DNA of 64,000 bases from Adiantum capillus-veneris (taxonomy: Eukaryota; Streptophyta; Polypodiopsida; Polypodiales; Pteridaceae): positions 105,916,087 through 105,980,086 of the forward strand of contig CM043966.1 of NCBI GenBank assembly GCA_014529385.2, written 5' to 3'. Within the stretch, counting starts at the first letter, position 1. Each line of letters opens with the position of its first letter. Below, in pieces: positions 34,302 through 44,757 of this stretch. Under the pieces are notes generated by a model. That model worked only from the letters and a program-made list of their open reading frames with translations. It did no database searches and was not told where the DNA came from. Position numbers and translations under genes: made by a program.

Positions 34302-34850
34302 CTATTCTTTATTCAATTGCCCACCCAATTGGGCCAGATGGGTGAAACCTTCATCAACCTTGGACAGATGTACTTCCCTAGAGCTGTAAATGCAAAAATC
34401 ATCAATGAAGACTCGTATGGACTTACCAAAGTAAGGTTGAAACACCAAGTTCATAAACCTCTGGAAAGTAGCTGGGGCATTAGTTAAACCAAAAGGCATA
34501 ACTCTATAAGCAAAACACCCCCAAGGTGTTATGAAGGTAGTCTTTCTTTGGTCTTCATCTGCAATTCTGATTTGGAAGTAGCCTGAGTACCCATCACACA
34601 CTGTGTACCTTTCATGACGAGCCACTTCATTTAGTATTTCATCTTGAAAAGGCAAAGGAAAATGGTCCCTTTTTGTGGCTGCGTTTAGAGGCTTGTAATC
34701 CACACATACCCTCCACTTCCCATTTTTCTTTGGTGCTACCACAACTGGAGACACCCACTCAGAATCTTCCACTGGGTAGATAAATCTTGCCTTGAGTAAT
34801 ATTTTTACTTCTTTTAAGAGTGCATCTTGTTGCACTAGCCCTAATCTCCT
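34302..34850 (-). CDS. B reverse transcriptase (palm and fingers)
   Basis: It is the C-terminal part of the 635-residue frame 34302-36209. Blocks: SEWVSPVVVAPKKNGKWRVC, YKPLNAATKRDHFPLP, VCDGYSGYFQIRIADEDQRK, FAYRVMPFGLTNAPATFQRFM and RVFIDDFCIYSS with the catalytic DD at residues 603-604. It stops at TAG (34302-34304) after GGQLNKE; A1 and A2 have Lys or Asn there, so the stop is probably a point mutation. The frame then continues unchanged into the thumb. Confidence 0.9.
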   Translation of the reverse strand, partial: RRLGLVQQDALLKEVKILLKARFIYPVEDSEWVSPVVVAPKKNGKWRVCVDYKPLNAATKRDHFPLPFQDEILNEVARHERYTVCDGYSGYFQIRIADEDQRKTTFITPWGCFAYRVMPFGLTNAPATFQRFMNLVFQPYFGKSIRVFIDDFCIYSSREVHLSKVDEGFTHLAQLGGQLNKE

Positions 34851-35299
34851 TAGCCTTTGCACCACTGGTTTGGCACCTTCCTTTAATTGGATATGGTGTT
34901 GGGTTACCGTCACTCCTTCAATGTGCTCGTAATTAGTTATAAAGAGGCCAGCATGCTTCTTTAGTACCTGCAAATAGGGTTCTCTCTCTTCTTCTAGTAG
35001 GTCCTTAGCTAGCATCTCCTCTAAGCCTGTGGCTTCTTCCTTGTTTAGAGAGTCTTGACCACCTTCTCCTTCTGGGTTTCGCAGTATTATACCCATGACT
35101 TCCAAAGAGCTAGCATCCTCCTCAGATGAATCATCCTCAGATGAAGAGCAGCTGCTTGTGCTCCATTCATCCATAGAAGTCTCCATCTCTAGGTCTTGTT
35201 GTCTACCCTGCTTCATGTCATACACAATTTTTTGTTGCTTGCCACCTACCTTATGATTTGGTCGCAACTCAAGGGAACCTGTCTCCCAATCTTGCCTAG

Positions 35300-35600
35300 C
35301 TTTCATAGCCATAAGCCAAGGTCTTCCAAGGATTAGCGGATAGCCCTCCTCCTTAGTTGGGATCACATAAGCATCAATTGAGATTGCCACACCAAAAGCT
35401 GAAACCTTCACTCCATTAACCTTTCCCACACAAGCCACCCTTACATTATTTGCCATCTTAGCTTGTAAGGAAGTTTGCTCGTTTACTTCCAAACCCAACC
35501 TATGCATTAATTTCTCTGTCATAACACAAATCTCAGCTCCACCATCTACGTACACATTGGAGACTCGCTGACTCTTAATCTCTGCATCAATGACTGGCAC
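35300..35600 (-). CDS. B aspartic protease
   Basis: Residue 222 of the 635-residue frame is the Asp in NVYVDGGAEICVMTEKLMHRLG (about 35546), the retropepsin active site with D-G-G. The flap and C-terminal part follow, ending YPLILGRPWLMAMKARQDWE. It processes the gag-pol polyprotein. Confidence 0.82.
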
Positions 35601-36199
35601 GATATCCTTCATGCCTCTTGCACTAATAGACCCAACTGACCTTGCCTTAGCCCTCCTGGTGCTGACCATCTTAGACCAGGTTCTACGCATCTTTGGGGAA
35701 AGGTGGAGGAGTTGTTGCCATGAAATCTTTGGTCCTTGCTTACTCACATCTGCTACCAGGTCGTAAGGTATGGATCCTACCCCAAGTGGAAAGTCTTCTA
35801 CTCCTATGTGCCTCCTTGACCTACTCTTCCTTTTCTTGTCTCCTATCACTTGGGAGGAACCCTCATTCCCTTTATCCAGCTCTGAAGCTTCCATTTCATC
35901 AGTTCTTTGTCTCCTAACTCTCTTTATTGGCATGGCAACAGCTTCCTCCATTTTTTCTTTCCCTTTATCCTTACCATTGTCAAGACTTATGACAGAGACA
36001 GCCCTGTCCTCCCCTCCCGATGGTAGTGGAGGGATCTCTGTTGGTGCTTGTGGTGGTGGAGGAGGGGGTCTCAATATTTGGATTGGTGGAGCCACGTGTG
36101 CATTTTGTCCATTTAGTGGCCTAGCTCGAGGAGGAGTGACTTGCTGGCGAGGAGGCCGTCTTTGATTACCATTTCCTTGATAGCGTCGTGGATGGGGGC

Positions 36200-36353
36200 A
36201 ATAATACATGCCGTGACCTACCTCTCCACAGTTGTAGCAAATGTACTCACGTGCTTGCCTTTGTCCTTCTTGTCTATTTCGTTCATTTCCTGGCTGGGGA
36301 GCCCTTACACCTTGAACCAGATTGATGGACAGGCTCTCTAGTTGATTGGTGAT
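36200..36353 (-). CDS. B nucleocapsid with CCHC zinc knuckle
   Basis: In the frame between the TAA at 36354 and the Met at 36209 lie QEGQRQAREYICYNC and GEVGHGMYYC, giving CX2CX4HX4C. A Pro/Arg-rich stretch follows (RRPPRQQVTPPRARP). It binds element RNA. It is separated from the capsid part only by the in-frame TAA. Confidence 0.85.
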
Positions 36354-36356
36354 TTA

Positions 36357-36971
36357 TTGAAGTAATTCTTGTTGAGAGGACTCTTGGTCTGTTGCTCCTG
36401 TCCCTGCTACTACCCTTGCCGTAGGTTGAGCTAGCGGTGGAGGCTCCATTCCTCCTTGTAGTTGAGCTTGGAATTTTAACTTCCTATCCTTCTCCCTTGC
36501 ATAAGTCATAGCTTTATCAAAGGTATCTGGTAATTTACCTTTTACCTTTTCTCGAAGGATGGGGTAAAGCCCTGCCAGGAAACAGTCCTTCTTTAGGCAT
36601 TCTGGTGCCCTTTCTCCTTCACCTAGTGATGCACACCATTTCTCCCACAGGTTGGAAAACTTTCCTTCATAGCTTCTATAGTCATTGGGTGATGTTTTGC
36701 GTAGCTCTAAGAGCTGTCTCCATATCTCCTCTGGAGGCTCATGGCGGCGAAATTCTTCGATGAAGGCCATCTTTAAAGACTCCCAGTCTCTTCTTTCTTC
36801 AGGTGCCAAAGTTTGATACCATAATTTTGCACCTTCCCTCAAGACCAAAGGAGAGGCCCTTAACTTAGTAGCTTCGTCATCCCTTCCCGATACCAGAAAG
36901 GCCATTTCCAAATTATCCAAAAAGTCTGGAGCAACCTCCCCAGGCTTACCATAAAAATTAGGGAAGGCCAT
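36357..36971 (-). CDS. B gag (capsid domain)
   Basis: I choose the Met at 36971 (MAFPNFYGKPGE) rather than the one 18 nt upstream, because C's gag starts MAFSYPEFHGRSGE at the equivalent place. The core is FLVSGRDDEATKLRASPLVL..GAKLWYQTLAPEE, WESLKMAFIEEFRR, YEGKFSNLWEKW and FLAGLYPILREKVKG. It forms the particle. An in-frame TAA (36354-36356) ends it before the zinc knuckle. Confidence 0.88.
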
Positions 36972-37062
36972 AAGTGAGAGAGTAAACAATTACACAAACA
37001 GCTCCAATTTATTTTAAAATAGAGTATGGTAATTACAATTTGGAGCTTTAGCACAACTTAGC

Positions 37063-37302
37063 TCAAAATAGGATGAAGATCGACACATCAAAGGAATGGT
37101 AATAGTCTAGTAAGGGTAGAATGACAAGATGAGGAGAGTGCAAGATTTCCCCAAGTCTCTCGGCTCCAAACAACAGGGCTATTCTTTGCTGATAAAAGAT
37201 TTTTCTATCAATACAAATATTCACATGGATATGACGCACAAAATGGAAAGGAAACATGCGGGGATCATCATTCTCATTATTGGCATCCATACTTACACAC
37301 AA
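37063..37302 (-). CDS. B pre-gag small ORF, conserved with C
   Basis: This 79-residue frame ends about 90 nt before gag. It aligns without internal gaps to the 80-residue ORF at 61808-62050 of C: RKIF.QQRI, FG..RL.EIL, SFDV..F.L and others, by eye about 41% identity with mostly conservative differences. Ogre-type Tat elements are known to carry an extra ORF upstream of gag with unknown function; this may be its counterpart. No domain is recognised. Confidence 0.6.
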   Translation of the reverse strand: MCVSMDANNENDDPRMFPFHFVRHIHVNICIDRKIFYQQRIALLFGAERLGEILHSPHLVILPLLDYYHSFDVSIFILF

Positions 37303-37306
37303 GAGC

Positions 37307-38094
37307 CTAGCTTAGTTGCACCACCTTGGGACCAATGAGCCTGATCAGCCACAGAAGGTCAGCACCTCGGATCACTTCGACTCTTCCTGATGCATCTATG
37401 AAGACGTAAGGCGTGATGGAAACACTTTGTACAATGCTGAGCCTTTTAGCAAGCAACAATTGGATGCTATTACCATAATCAGCATGACGAATGAAAGTGA
37501 CACCATTAATTGTGCAGCACATCATCAACTAAGATAGTTTCCTTAGATTGAGATAACTTCTTGAAAATTAGCAGCAAAGGTAGGGCAGGGAGGCTTTTCA
37601 CCCGGTCTCCAAAGCACTTTGGACAATATCCAAAGTGATCTTCACGCGGACAGGAGGTTGGCTTGGCATTGGTGGTGTCTGGATTCACAAAGTGCACTGG
37701 GAGCACTCGCAGACGGGCGGCAATCTTGTAGGCAAGCCTTCGCCTCTTTGCTTCAGGAGGATTTAGGGGTGAGAGTCGTGGTTGCAAGTTGGAGGTTGAA
37801 GTTGGTTGCTCACTAGCCTTTTTCTTGCATGTAGTGGTCATGTAATCCCTTATTAATGAGATTAAGCCAAATGTTACCTTACGCTTGAGCACGCACTGCG
37901 GCCTTGGGCCACTTAGGTGTAGAGGTGATCTTCCTCCTCTTAGTCGGCTCCTCAGGAAAGAGAGATCTGGTGATGCTTTCTCTTCCCTTAATGTGTGTCA
38001 CAGTACCTTCGTGTATGTTGATGTAGAATATTTCAAGCTCGTGTGCGTTGGAGGTTTCTGGAGCACTCATAGGTTGAGAGGAGAGGTATATCAA
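37307..38094 (-). CDS. B leader ORF chain (three short overlapping frames)
   Basis: Three frames tile the leader: 37879-38094 (with FPEEPTKRRKI), 37506-37892 (with PEAKRRRLAYKIAARLR) and 37307-37528 (FIDASGRVEVIRGADLLW). Each overlaps the next by 14-23 nt, and 37063-37302 follows 4 nt later. They may be one ancestral pre-gag ORF broken by frameshifts, or leader uORFs. Basic clusters hint at nucleic-acid binding or nuclear localisation. No family is recognised. Confidence 0.4.
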
Positions 38095-38321
38095 GCTCTT
38101 CTTCTTACTCTCCTTCGTTGGCGACGATCACGAACAAGGCATGTAGAAGAACTTACTTCTTGAATTTCACTGCAACCTGGTAACAAGACCTCGATGAAAG
38201 CTTTTAAGGCCTCAAAAGCCTCCTCCTCTTCTGTTCTCCAATTTGCAAACTCCTCACGCCATTCGTCCATGTTGTAGATTGCACATCTTCATTGCTTGTG
38301 GACTGAAGGTCTGTGTAGCCC

Positions 38322-38339
38322 TCCTCAGTGGGGGCACCA
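38322..38339 (-). promoter_or_regulatory. B primer-binding site, unusual type
   Basis: The minus strand reads TGGTGCCCCCACTGAGGA, three bases after the LTR end TATCA. C has the identical 18 bases at the same place. TGG at the start fits the CCA end of a tRNA, but I cannot name the tRNA with confidence. Confidence 0.75.
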
Positions 38340-38342
38340 AAA

Positions 38343-39853
38343 TGATAGCGGGAAAAAGAGCAGTGCAATCGGGTGGCCTCTGTACTCATGCACACTCCAC
38401 AAACCACGCCTCATGCAAACAAGCAAAGAACAAAACAAAGGGGGCACCACCCTAAATTAAGAGGTTTAGGGACCTCACACATAGTGCACATAGGCAAGTG
38501 AGACTTATGGCATTATGATGGTATCAAAACATATGGCAAAACACATAGAAACGAATCTTAGGGACCTTATATAGCATATATATACACAAGACATCAGCTT
38601 AACAATACAATGGCATCTAATCATACATAACAAGGATATAGAGAAGCAAGCCAAGGATGGCATAATCCCTTGTCAAAAACAATCAACCCAGCAAGTAGGT
38701 ATGATCCTACTAGCAACACATCAATACCTTAGAGAATGATGGCGAGGATGGTGGCCATGGAGCATGAGAGAAGACTCCTTATTTAGGTTTTAGGGCTAGT
38801 AATGTAGCATACTAGAGGGAGAGAGAGAGAGGGAGAGAGAGTAGAGCTCCATCCATAGCTCCTCGTTGTGAGCAATGTCGTCATAGCTTCATTGCTTGGT
38901 GAAGTGGGTGAAGTGTTGTTTTTGAGTGAGAGAAGGCCTCCTTATATAGGTTTCTGAGAGGGTTTGGGATTAGGGATAAACATGCTTAAATCCGCTGATT
39001 GGTTTTACTTTTTGCTAAGGGTGGTCAACAGATTGAGGTCACCTGATATGTCACCATCAAGATATTCTCTAGAGTGATGTGAGAGGGGAGGGTAAATGCT
39101 GATTTTTCTGATTGTGACACATGGGGATAAGGCCTTGACCAGCATTTAAGACCAGGTAAGGTGGCTGTTGAAACTGGAGGTTCTGCACATGTCAGGGGGG
39201 GACATGCGGGGGGGAGGTGGCAGCTGGGTCCTCCTGAATATCAAATTCTCAAAAAATCCTCAACCATGGCTTCTTTTGACATGTGTTCTTTGAAAAAATC
39301 AGCATGTCTCTTTTCAACTCAAAAGTCTTTATCCCTGTTGACTCACCTTTACCATAAGATTTTTCCCTTTTCTCCTCCTGTAACTGTATTGTTGATGCCC
39401 AATCACTGCTTCTAGTAACAGTGAATTGTTACCTACCAAATACTTATGGTGCAGTAAAAAATATTTACCATGGGTAAAAAAGTTACTGTAGGTAAAAAGT
39501 AATTTGTATTTACCATGTAGGTGAAAAATATTTACTGTAGGTAAAAAATATTTACTATCGGTAAAAAAGTGAAAACGGAGTATGCTGTGCTGTGAGTCCA
39601 CACGAACATCCTCGTGTAAATTTCACTAGAAATTCACACCTAGAATGGGCTATTCTATAAGATATAGGTTGTAGGCATGCATAAGAGCTCGTTCCCATGT
39701 ATCTTCTGTCCATGGCACTTTTTACTCTTTGGTGCTTGTGAAGTAGATTTTTCTTCTCTTTCGAGATCCTTTGGACTAGAGTATCCTCATCTCCCCAACA
39801 ACTGACTGTACCTTTATTGCATCTTCAGAAGGGGTCCTAAAAACCATGCATCA
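38343..39853 (-). repeat. B 5' LTR
   Basis: 1511 bp, almost identical to 29914-31412; it has a longer GA tract at about 38818-38840. In a 270 bp stretch (39329-39601 against 30888-31160) the two copies differ at only a few positions. Confidence 0.93.
38940..38950 (-). promoter_or_regulatory. B LTR TATA box
   Basis: The minus strand reads CCTATATAAGG about 910 bp into the 5' LTR; the same element is at 30499-30509 in the 3' LTR. It resembles T1's CCTATAAATAGG. The role is inferred. Confidence 0.55.
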
Positions 39854-39858
39854 GATTT
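39854..39858. repeat. B right target-site duplication GATTT
   Basis: It matches 29909-29913 exactly. After it, D's gag sequence continues in the order seen uninterrupted in E (47100-47160). Confidence 0.92.
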
Positions 39859-41152
39859 CTCTCAGCCCTTGTTGGAAATTGATTCTTGAAGCGACCATGG
39901 TATGGTGTATGACCGCAGATGTAGTGTGTGGCCTTTGGGAGTTAACATACCCCACCATATCCTCAATTAAACCCGCACAAAATCATTGTTTTTTCTCTCC
40001 AAAATCCATCTTTTTGAAGACAGTGGCTTTGAGGTGTAAATCCCAAAACTTGTCTACAAATTTGTGAATAGATTTGTAGGGAGAGAGTTTCAAGCTTCAC
40101 CCATTCAGTGAGTACTTTGTCTTTGGCATCGATAGCCAAAAAATTCTTCATGATGGAAGCTCTTAAAGCTTTCCATGTTTGTGGAGATTCACCGTTTGCT
40201 TGTAGGCTAGACCACCATTGCCTGGCAGACTTTTGAAAATGCATAGCTACATGGCGTATCTTAGAGGACTCTGTGAAGCCCTCATCTCCAAACGGCACAT
40301 GGAATTGTTGAATAAAGGCCAAGACTTTGTTCGTAGCACAAAAGTTCCATCATAGGTAAGGAAAGAGATTTTATTTCCTCCCTTTTTGAACATTTGAGCT
40401 TGGACAACCTCTTCCAAAAGCGGCATATGATTTCCTATGGCCTCTTATTTTAGGTGGTTTGAGAGCTGCACCATCACTTTCTTTAGAAGAGGAAGAGTAT
40501 GAGGAGGATGGAGAAGAGGGTGACCTCTTTGTCTCCTTTTTCTTTCCTTGTTCCTCCTTGTCTACACCATCACTTCTTCAGAAGAGGAAGAGGATGAAGA
40601 AGATGGAGAAGAGGGTGACCTCTTGCTCGCCTTTTTCTTCTCTTGTTTTCTCTCTTCCCTCTTTGAATTTTTGTGTAGAGGATTATGCGATGGTCTTCTC
40701 CGTTTAGGGCGTGTTGGAGAGTGTTTTGCCTGCCATCTTCATGGAGCCATCTCCACCGAGGTGGCAGGAGACTCACTTCTTTTTCGTTCTTTTGGTGGGA
40801 GCTCTACTGTTAAAACTTGGGTTCTCCTTTGGAAGGCAGATGCCTCATCAAGTAGTGAATTTTTGAGCCCTTCGTACGGATCCTCCTCTTCTTCCCTTAT
40901 TGGAGAGAGTCCTCTTTTGGAAGTCTCACAAGGAGGCTTCCTAGGTACTCTCTCTTCTTGGTGGGGAGTTTGGATAATACCATGGGTGCGCAATTGTTGT
41001 AGCATTTCACCTTGGAGGGATGGATTTCCCAAGGCTTTTTGAAGCCTAAAAACAAGATAATTTACAATCATAGGGACATCATTAGTTTCTCTTTCAATAG
41101 AAAAATCAAAGCTATCAATATTCATTTCAATCTCTGTTCCCTTGTCAACCAT
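39859..41152 (-). pseudogene. D gag, N-terminal and capsid part
   Basis: The start is MVDKGTEIEMNIDSFDFSIE at 41152; E begins in the same way at 48233. The capsid core is FGDEGFTESSKIRHVAMHFQKSARQWWSSLQ and DAKDKVLTEWVKLETLSLQIYSQIC (39963-40322). The two pieces are separated by broken sequence with a 96 bp tandem duplication. It joins the zinc knuckle at 29913 across the B insertion. Confidence 0.82.
40469..40660 (-). repeat. 96 bp tandem duplication in D gag
   Basis: The plus-strand unit CACCATCACTT..AGAAGAGGAAGAG..GAGAAGAGGGTGACCTCTT occurs at 40469 and again at 40565. E has a single copy near 47745-47830. The unit length (32 codons) keeps the frame. Confidence 0.75.
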
Positions 41153-41562
41153 ACTAGCAAATTTAGGTGTATATTTTTACTTGCACTTTGGCCCTTTAAT
41201 CCCTAGTTGCTACTCCTCTTTACCTTCAAAGATAATCTTTCAAGCATCTTTACCCGTGGCTTGAATATTATTGATTGCAAGGAATAGAGAGAGGTTTCAA
41301 CAAAGCCAAGACAACATCAGTTCGTGTCAAGCTTCTAATAGCTCGATAATGGGTAATCCATAGGCAAGCCCTGTAGGACTCCATTATTAAGACCATAGAT
41401 CTCGACGGTATCCCCATTAAATGCATAAAGCAGGCGTGCTTGAAGGATGAAAAATCCCTATTCTACTTACTCTTTTGCAATTAATAACACCAACCATTTG
41501 TATTAATCTTGAAGACCTTTCTTCTTGAGAAAGAAAATAGAAACCAATAGCTCTGATACCAA
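41153..41562 (-). promoter_or_regulatory. D leader with initiator-Met primer site
   Basis: At 41544-41561 the minus strand reads TGGTATCAGAGCTATTGG just after the LTR end. The first 12 bases are the initiator-Met primer site. The rest of the interval is non-coding leader before gag. Confidence 0.8.
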
Positions 41563-42518
41563 TGTAACATTTAATACACTAGTAACTTGTGTGTAGCAAA
41601 AATTGATAACATAGTGAGCATTTCATTAAGAACAAGTTTTAATGAGCATAGAGAGAGTACTTAATTTAATAAAGCAACATAGCAAATTACACCTAGCTAA
41701 TTTGGCATTCACGATACTTGAAAAGAGAGAGAAATAGAACAATTGACAACATTTGAGGGCAGGATTTACATGGAGCCATACCCCCCTCCATAAATGCTTT
41801 GTATTGTAGCTTCTCCCATCAAAGGAGACTTTTGTGCAATACAGTCTTTGTGTTCCTTGAAAAAATTAGTTGGTGCAATGAAGATGGAAGCTTCATAAAC
41901 CAAATTATGCTTGAAAAACACACCTAGTTCCCTAGCCTCAATCCCAAGACCTCACACACCTTCAAAAATGGTGAGAGCTAGCAGGGAATGAGGATAGATT
42001 GAGAGGAAGAAGATGTACCTTATGAGACATAAGTATTATCCTCACATAATCACTCTAATAGCATAGCTTAGCTTAGTAATTAGCATGGTAGAGGAGATGA
42101 GCATGCCATTGAAGCTTGGCTCTTGGTTGGATTTGCATTCCATAGCCAAGAGTTGTTTGTGTAGGCCTCTACTTCTCAATGCTTGGAGAAGGAGATGGAG
42201 TTCTTGCTCAACACATAACTTGTGTGTGTTTAGCAAAGTGTGTAAGACTAAAAATGCCAAGCTTTCTCTCTCTTGGTCGACCCCTCTTGCTTTTTGCTCA
42301 TGCTGGCCTTTCATTGGCTCCTGCAAAGCTTAGTCAATCACAAATTAGAAGCATTGATAGACTTGTGACATGTGTCCCCCTTTCCCCTTTTGTGCAAGCT
42401 TTAGTTAATTAAATAATTCATCTAAACTCTCATTGGACCTTTTTGTCTTCTGGGCAATAGGAATCAGGCAAGCCATTGGGCTGATAGATGCTCATTGGAC
42501 CCCTTGGCAGACTGTTTG

Positions 42519-42574
<56 letters not shown>

Positions 42575-42936
42575 CTCTCTCATCCCCTACAATAAGGGCT
42601 TGTTGCCCCCTCCTTCCTAGGGATGTGGGAAGACTTTTTAGTCATCCCATGACCATCCAATATCTCCCCTACTTTGGCCTTTGGACAATACAATTAGAAT
42701 TAGGAACTTTAGCCTATGGAAGTCTTAATGGGGTTGAACCTTATGTATTTTAAGCCCCATTGAAGCACATTTCTCTTTTGCAGACTGCCCCCCTTTGGAT
42801 CCCTATTCTCCCTCCTTTGGATCCCTCATAGAGACCGGTCTAGCAGCCTTACCAATATTCTAGGTTTTACTCCCCTAGTACTTCCCCTTAGCATGAGAAA
42901 ATCATTTGGGAGTGTTAGATATTAGTTTTTATGACA
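41563..42936 (-). repeat. D 5' LTR
   Basis: Partner of 24332-25885. On the minus strand it starts TGTCATAAAAACTAATATC and ends AGTGTATTAAATGTTACA. It holds a TG microsatellite at 42521-42571. Indels and substitutions against the 3' LTR are more frequent than between the B LTRs, in line with D being the older host of B. Confidence 0.85.
42521..42571. repeat. (TG)n microsatellite in D 5' LTR
   Basis: About 25 TG repeats at the spot homologous to 25488-25531. Confidence 0.9.
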
Positions 42937-43198
42937 TGGGCTATGGTAAGACTCATCTGAAACAATGTTGCGTGTGGTATGGCTACTCTTTCCTTGTACT
43001 GGGAACAACTGTCCAAATATTCATGGACATTTCTTTCCAAAGTATGCCTATAAACTCCTAACCATGTTAGTCATCTCACAAATTTTGGTCGTCTACCAAA
43101 TGGATTCCACTACCGTGGTATGAGCTTGATCTAAGTAGTTTTCTTGCTCCGGGCTTATGCACAGAAGTAGAATGCCATCTTTTTTCCGATACAATCTT
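42937..43198. other. Interval between D and E
   Basis: 262 bp with no homology to either element that I can see and no ORF of note. Probably target DNA. Confidence 0.4.
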
Positions 43199-43826
43199 TG
43201 TAATGGAATTGTCCTATTAACTTGAGAGTAGCAAAAATTAGAGAGAGTACTTTTGAGAACACAATTGATGGTAGCAACATAAAAAAATCATTTAGTTAAC
43301 TTGGCATGAGCAATGCTTTTGCAAGAGAGAGAGTTTAGAGAGAGAGGACCAGATTTATGTGGAGCCGCCTCCCCCCCCCCCCCCGTCCAATAGGCATTTG
43401 TATCAAGAGAGACTTGTTACACTACAATCTTTGTGCTCCTTGTGACCTAGGTGATGCAATGAAGATGGAAACCTTCATGCATCACAAGCATAACATAAAC
43501 TTTGTGGAAAGAATTAAGTATCCAAAGCCTCAGTCTCAAGACCTCAAACACCTTCAAAGATGGAGAGAGCTAGCAGGGAATGAGGATAGGGAAGAGGAAG
43601 AAGAAACATTTCATAGGAGAAATAATTAATTCCTCACTTATCATCACTCTTTTTGCTAGCATACATAATAGCATAGTAATGAAGATGGAGAAGATGGAAA
43701 GCTTAAGCATTGAAGCATGGCTCTTGGTTGGACTTGCATTCCATAGCCAAGAGTGTTGGTGTAGGCTCTCAACCTCTCTACTTGCTTGGAGAAGGAGAGT
43801 GAGATCTTGCACTTCACACAATGAGT

Positions 43827-43857
<31 letters not shown>

Positions 43858-44757
43858 GAAGAGTATACCCCCCAATCATGCCCCTAGCTTCCTTGGTCGA
43901 CCCCCCCTTGTAGCTCATGCTTAAAGCTCATTGGACCTCTCCAGGCCTAGCCAATCACAAGCAGGAGGCATTACAAGCAACAAGGGTATTCTTGGGACAA
44001 GTGTCCCCCTTTTGCCTTTGAGAGACAGGACTTGATAAATGCAAAAACAATTAATTAAATATTCTAAATGATCATTGGACACCTTGGGTGGCCAACCAAT
44101 GGGCTTTAGGCACACCATGAGGGCAACATGAGGAGGAACTTGACAAGTGTCCCTTTGGATTTCTTTGTACCAAGCTTGCCTTGTGTGAGTGTCTGTATGT
44201 GCTCTCTCTCATCCACCCTCTTGTAGGGTTCGCCCCTCCGTGTAGGGATTGATGATTGACTTTTTGACACCTCAAGCCCTCAATCTTAGACCCGGTTTCC
44301 ACCACAAGATTGGCCCTTAAGCCCCTCAAGCTTGGGCTGGGTCCCCACCTCAAGTACAACCCTAGCATCTCAAGCATGACAAGCACCTCAAGCATCACAG
44401 TCATCAAGAACCTCAAGCACCTAAAGCATCTTAGTCATCAAGCACGACAAGCACCTCAAGCACCCCGGGTTCCCACCTCAAGCACAACCCTAGATTAACT
44501 AAGATCAAAGGACTTTTAACACTAGCTATTGGAGGTCTTCAATGAAACTAACCCTAAGGTATTTATGCTCCATTGGTTAGCCTTGCTCTTTGATAGACCA
44601 TCTCTCATTTAGGCCCCTTTACCATTGGCCCCAAGTTGAGATAGATCTATAAGCACATGTCTATATTCTAGCCCTTGTTCCCATTTATTCTCCCACATTA
44701 AATGATCAGTTTAATATGAGAAAATCATTTGGGTTGGTTAGATATTAGTTTTTATGA
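43199..44757 (-). repeat. E 3' LTR
   Basis: It pairs with 48648-49144 at its left part and with the D LTRs along much of its length (for example GATATTAGTTTTTATGA at the right end). The terminal CA seen in D is replaced by GAGC.., so the very end was lost with the internal deletion. It contains a poly-C tract (43371-43384) and a TG run (43826-43857). Confidence 0.78.

Larger units (their letters stand above)
29914..39853 (-). mobile_element. B: young Tat-lineage Ty3/gypsy element with dual RNase H
   Basis: Two almost identical LTRs (29914-31412 and 38343-39853) and a GATTT duplication define a complete 9.94 kb insertion in D. On the minus strand the order is primer site, pre-gag ORFs, gag, zinc knuckle, protease, RT, RNase H, second archaeal-type RNase H, integrase, GPF module. 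Gag-pol from ATG at 36971 to 31776 stays in one frame with only three stops (TAA 36354, TAG 34302, TGA 32214). The second RNase H places it in the Tat group (Ogre and relatives). Confidence 0.93.
24332..42936 (-). mobile_element. D: decayed chromodomain Ty3/gypsy element, split by B
   Basis: Direct repeats at 24332-25885 and 41563-42936 are its LTRs, starting TGTCATAAAAAC and ending GTTACA on the minus strand. The interior, right to left, holds an initiator-Met primer site, gag, zinc knuckle, protease, RT, RNase H, integrase and chromodomain. B (29914-39853) sits inside gag with a GATTT duplication. Frames are broken in many places. The flanks of D (TCGGT on the left, TGGGC on the right) do not match, so no target duplication is visible. 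Confidence 0.87.
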
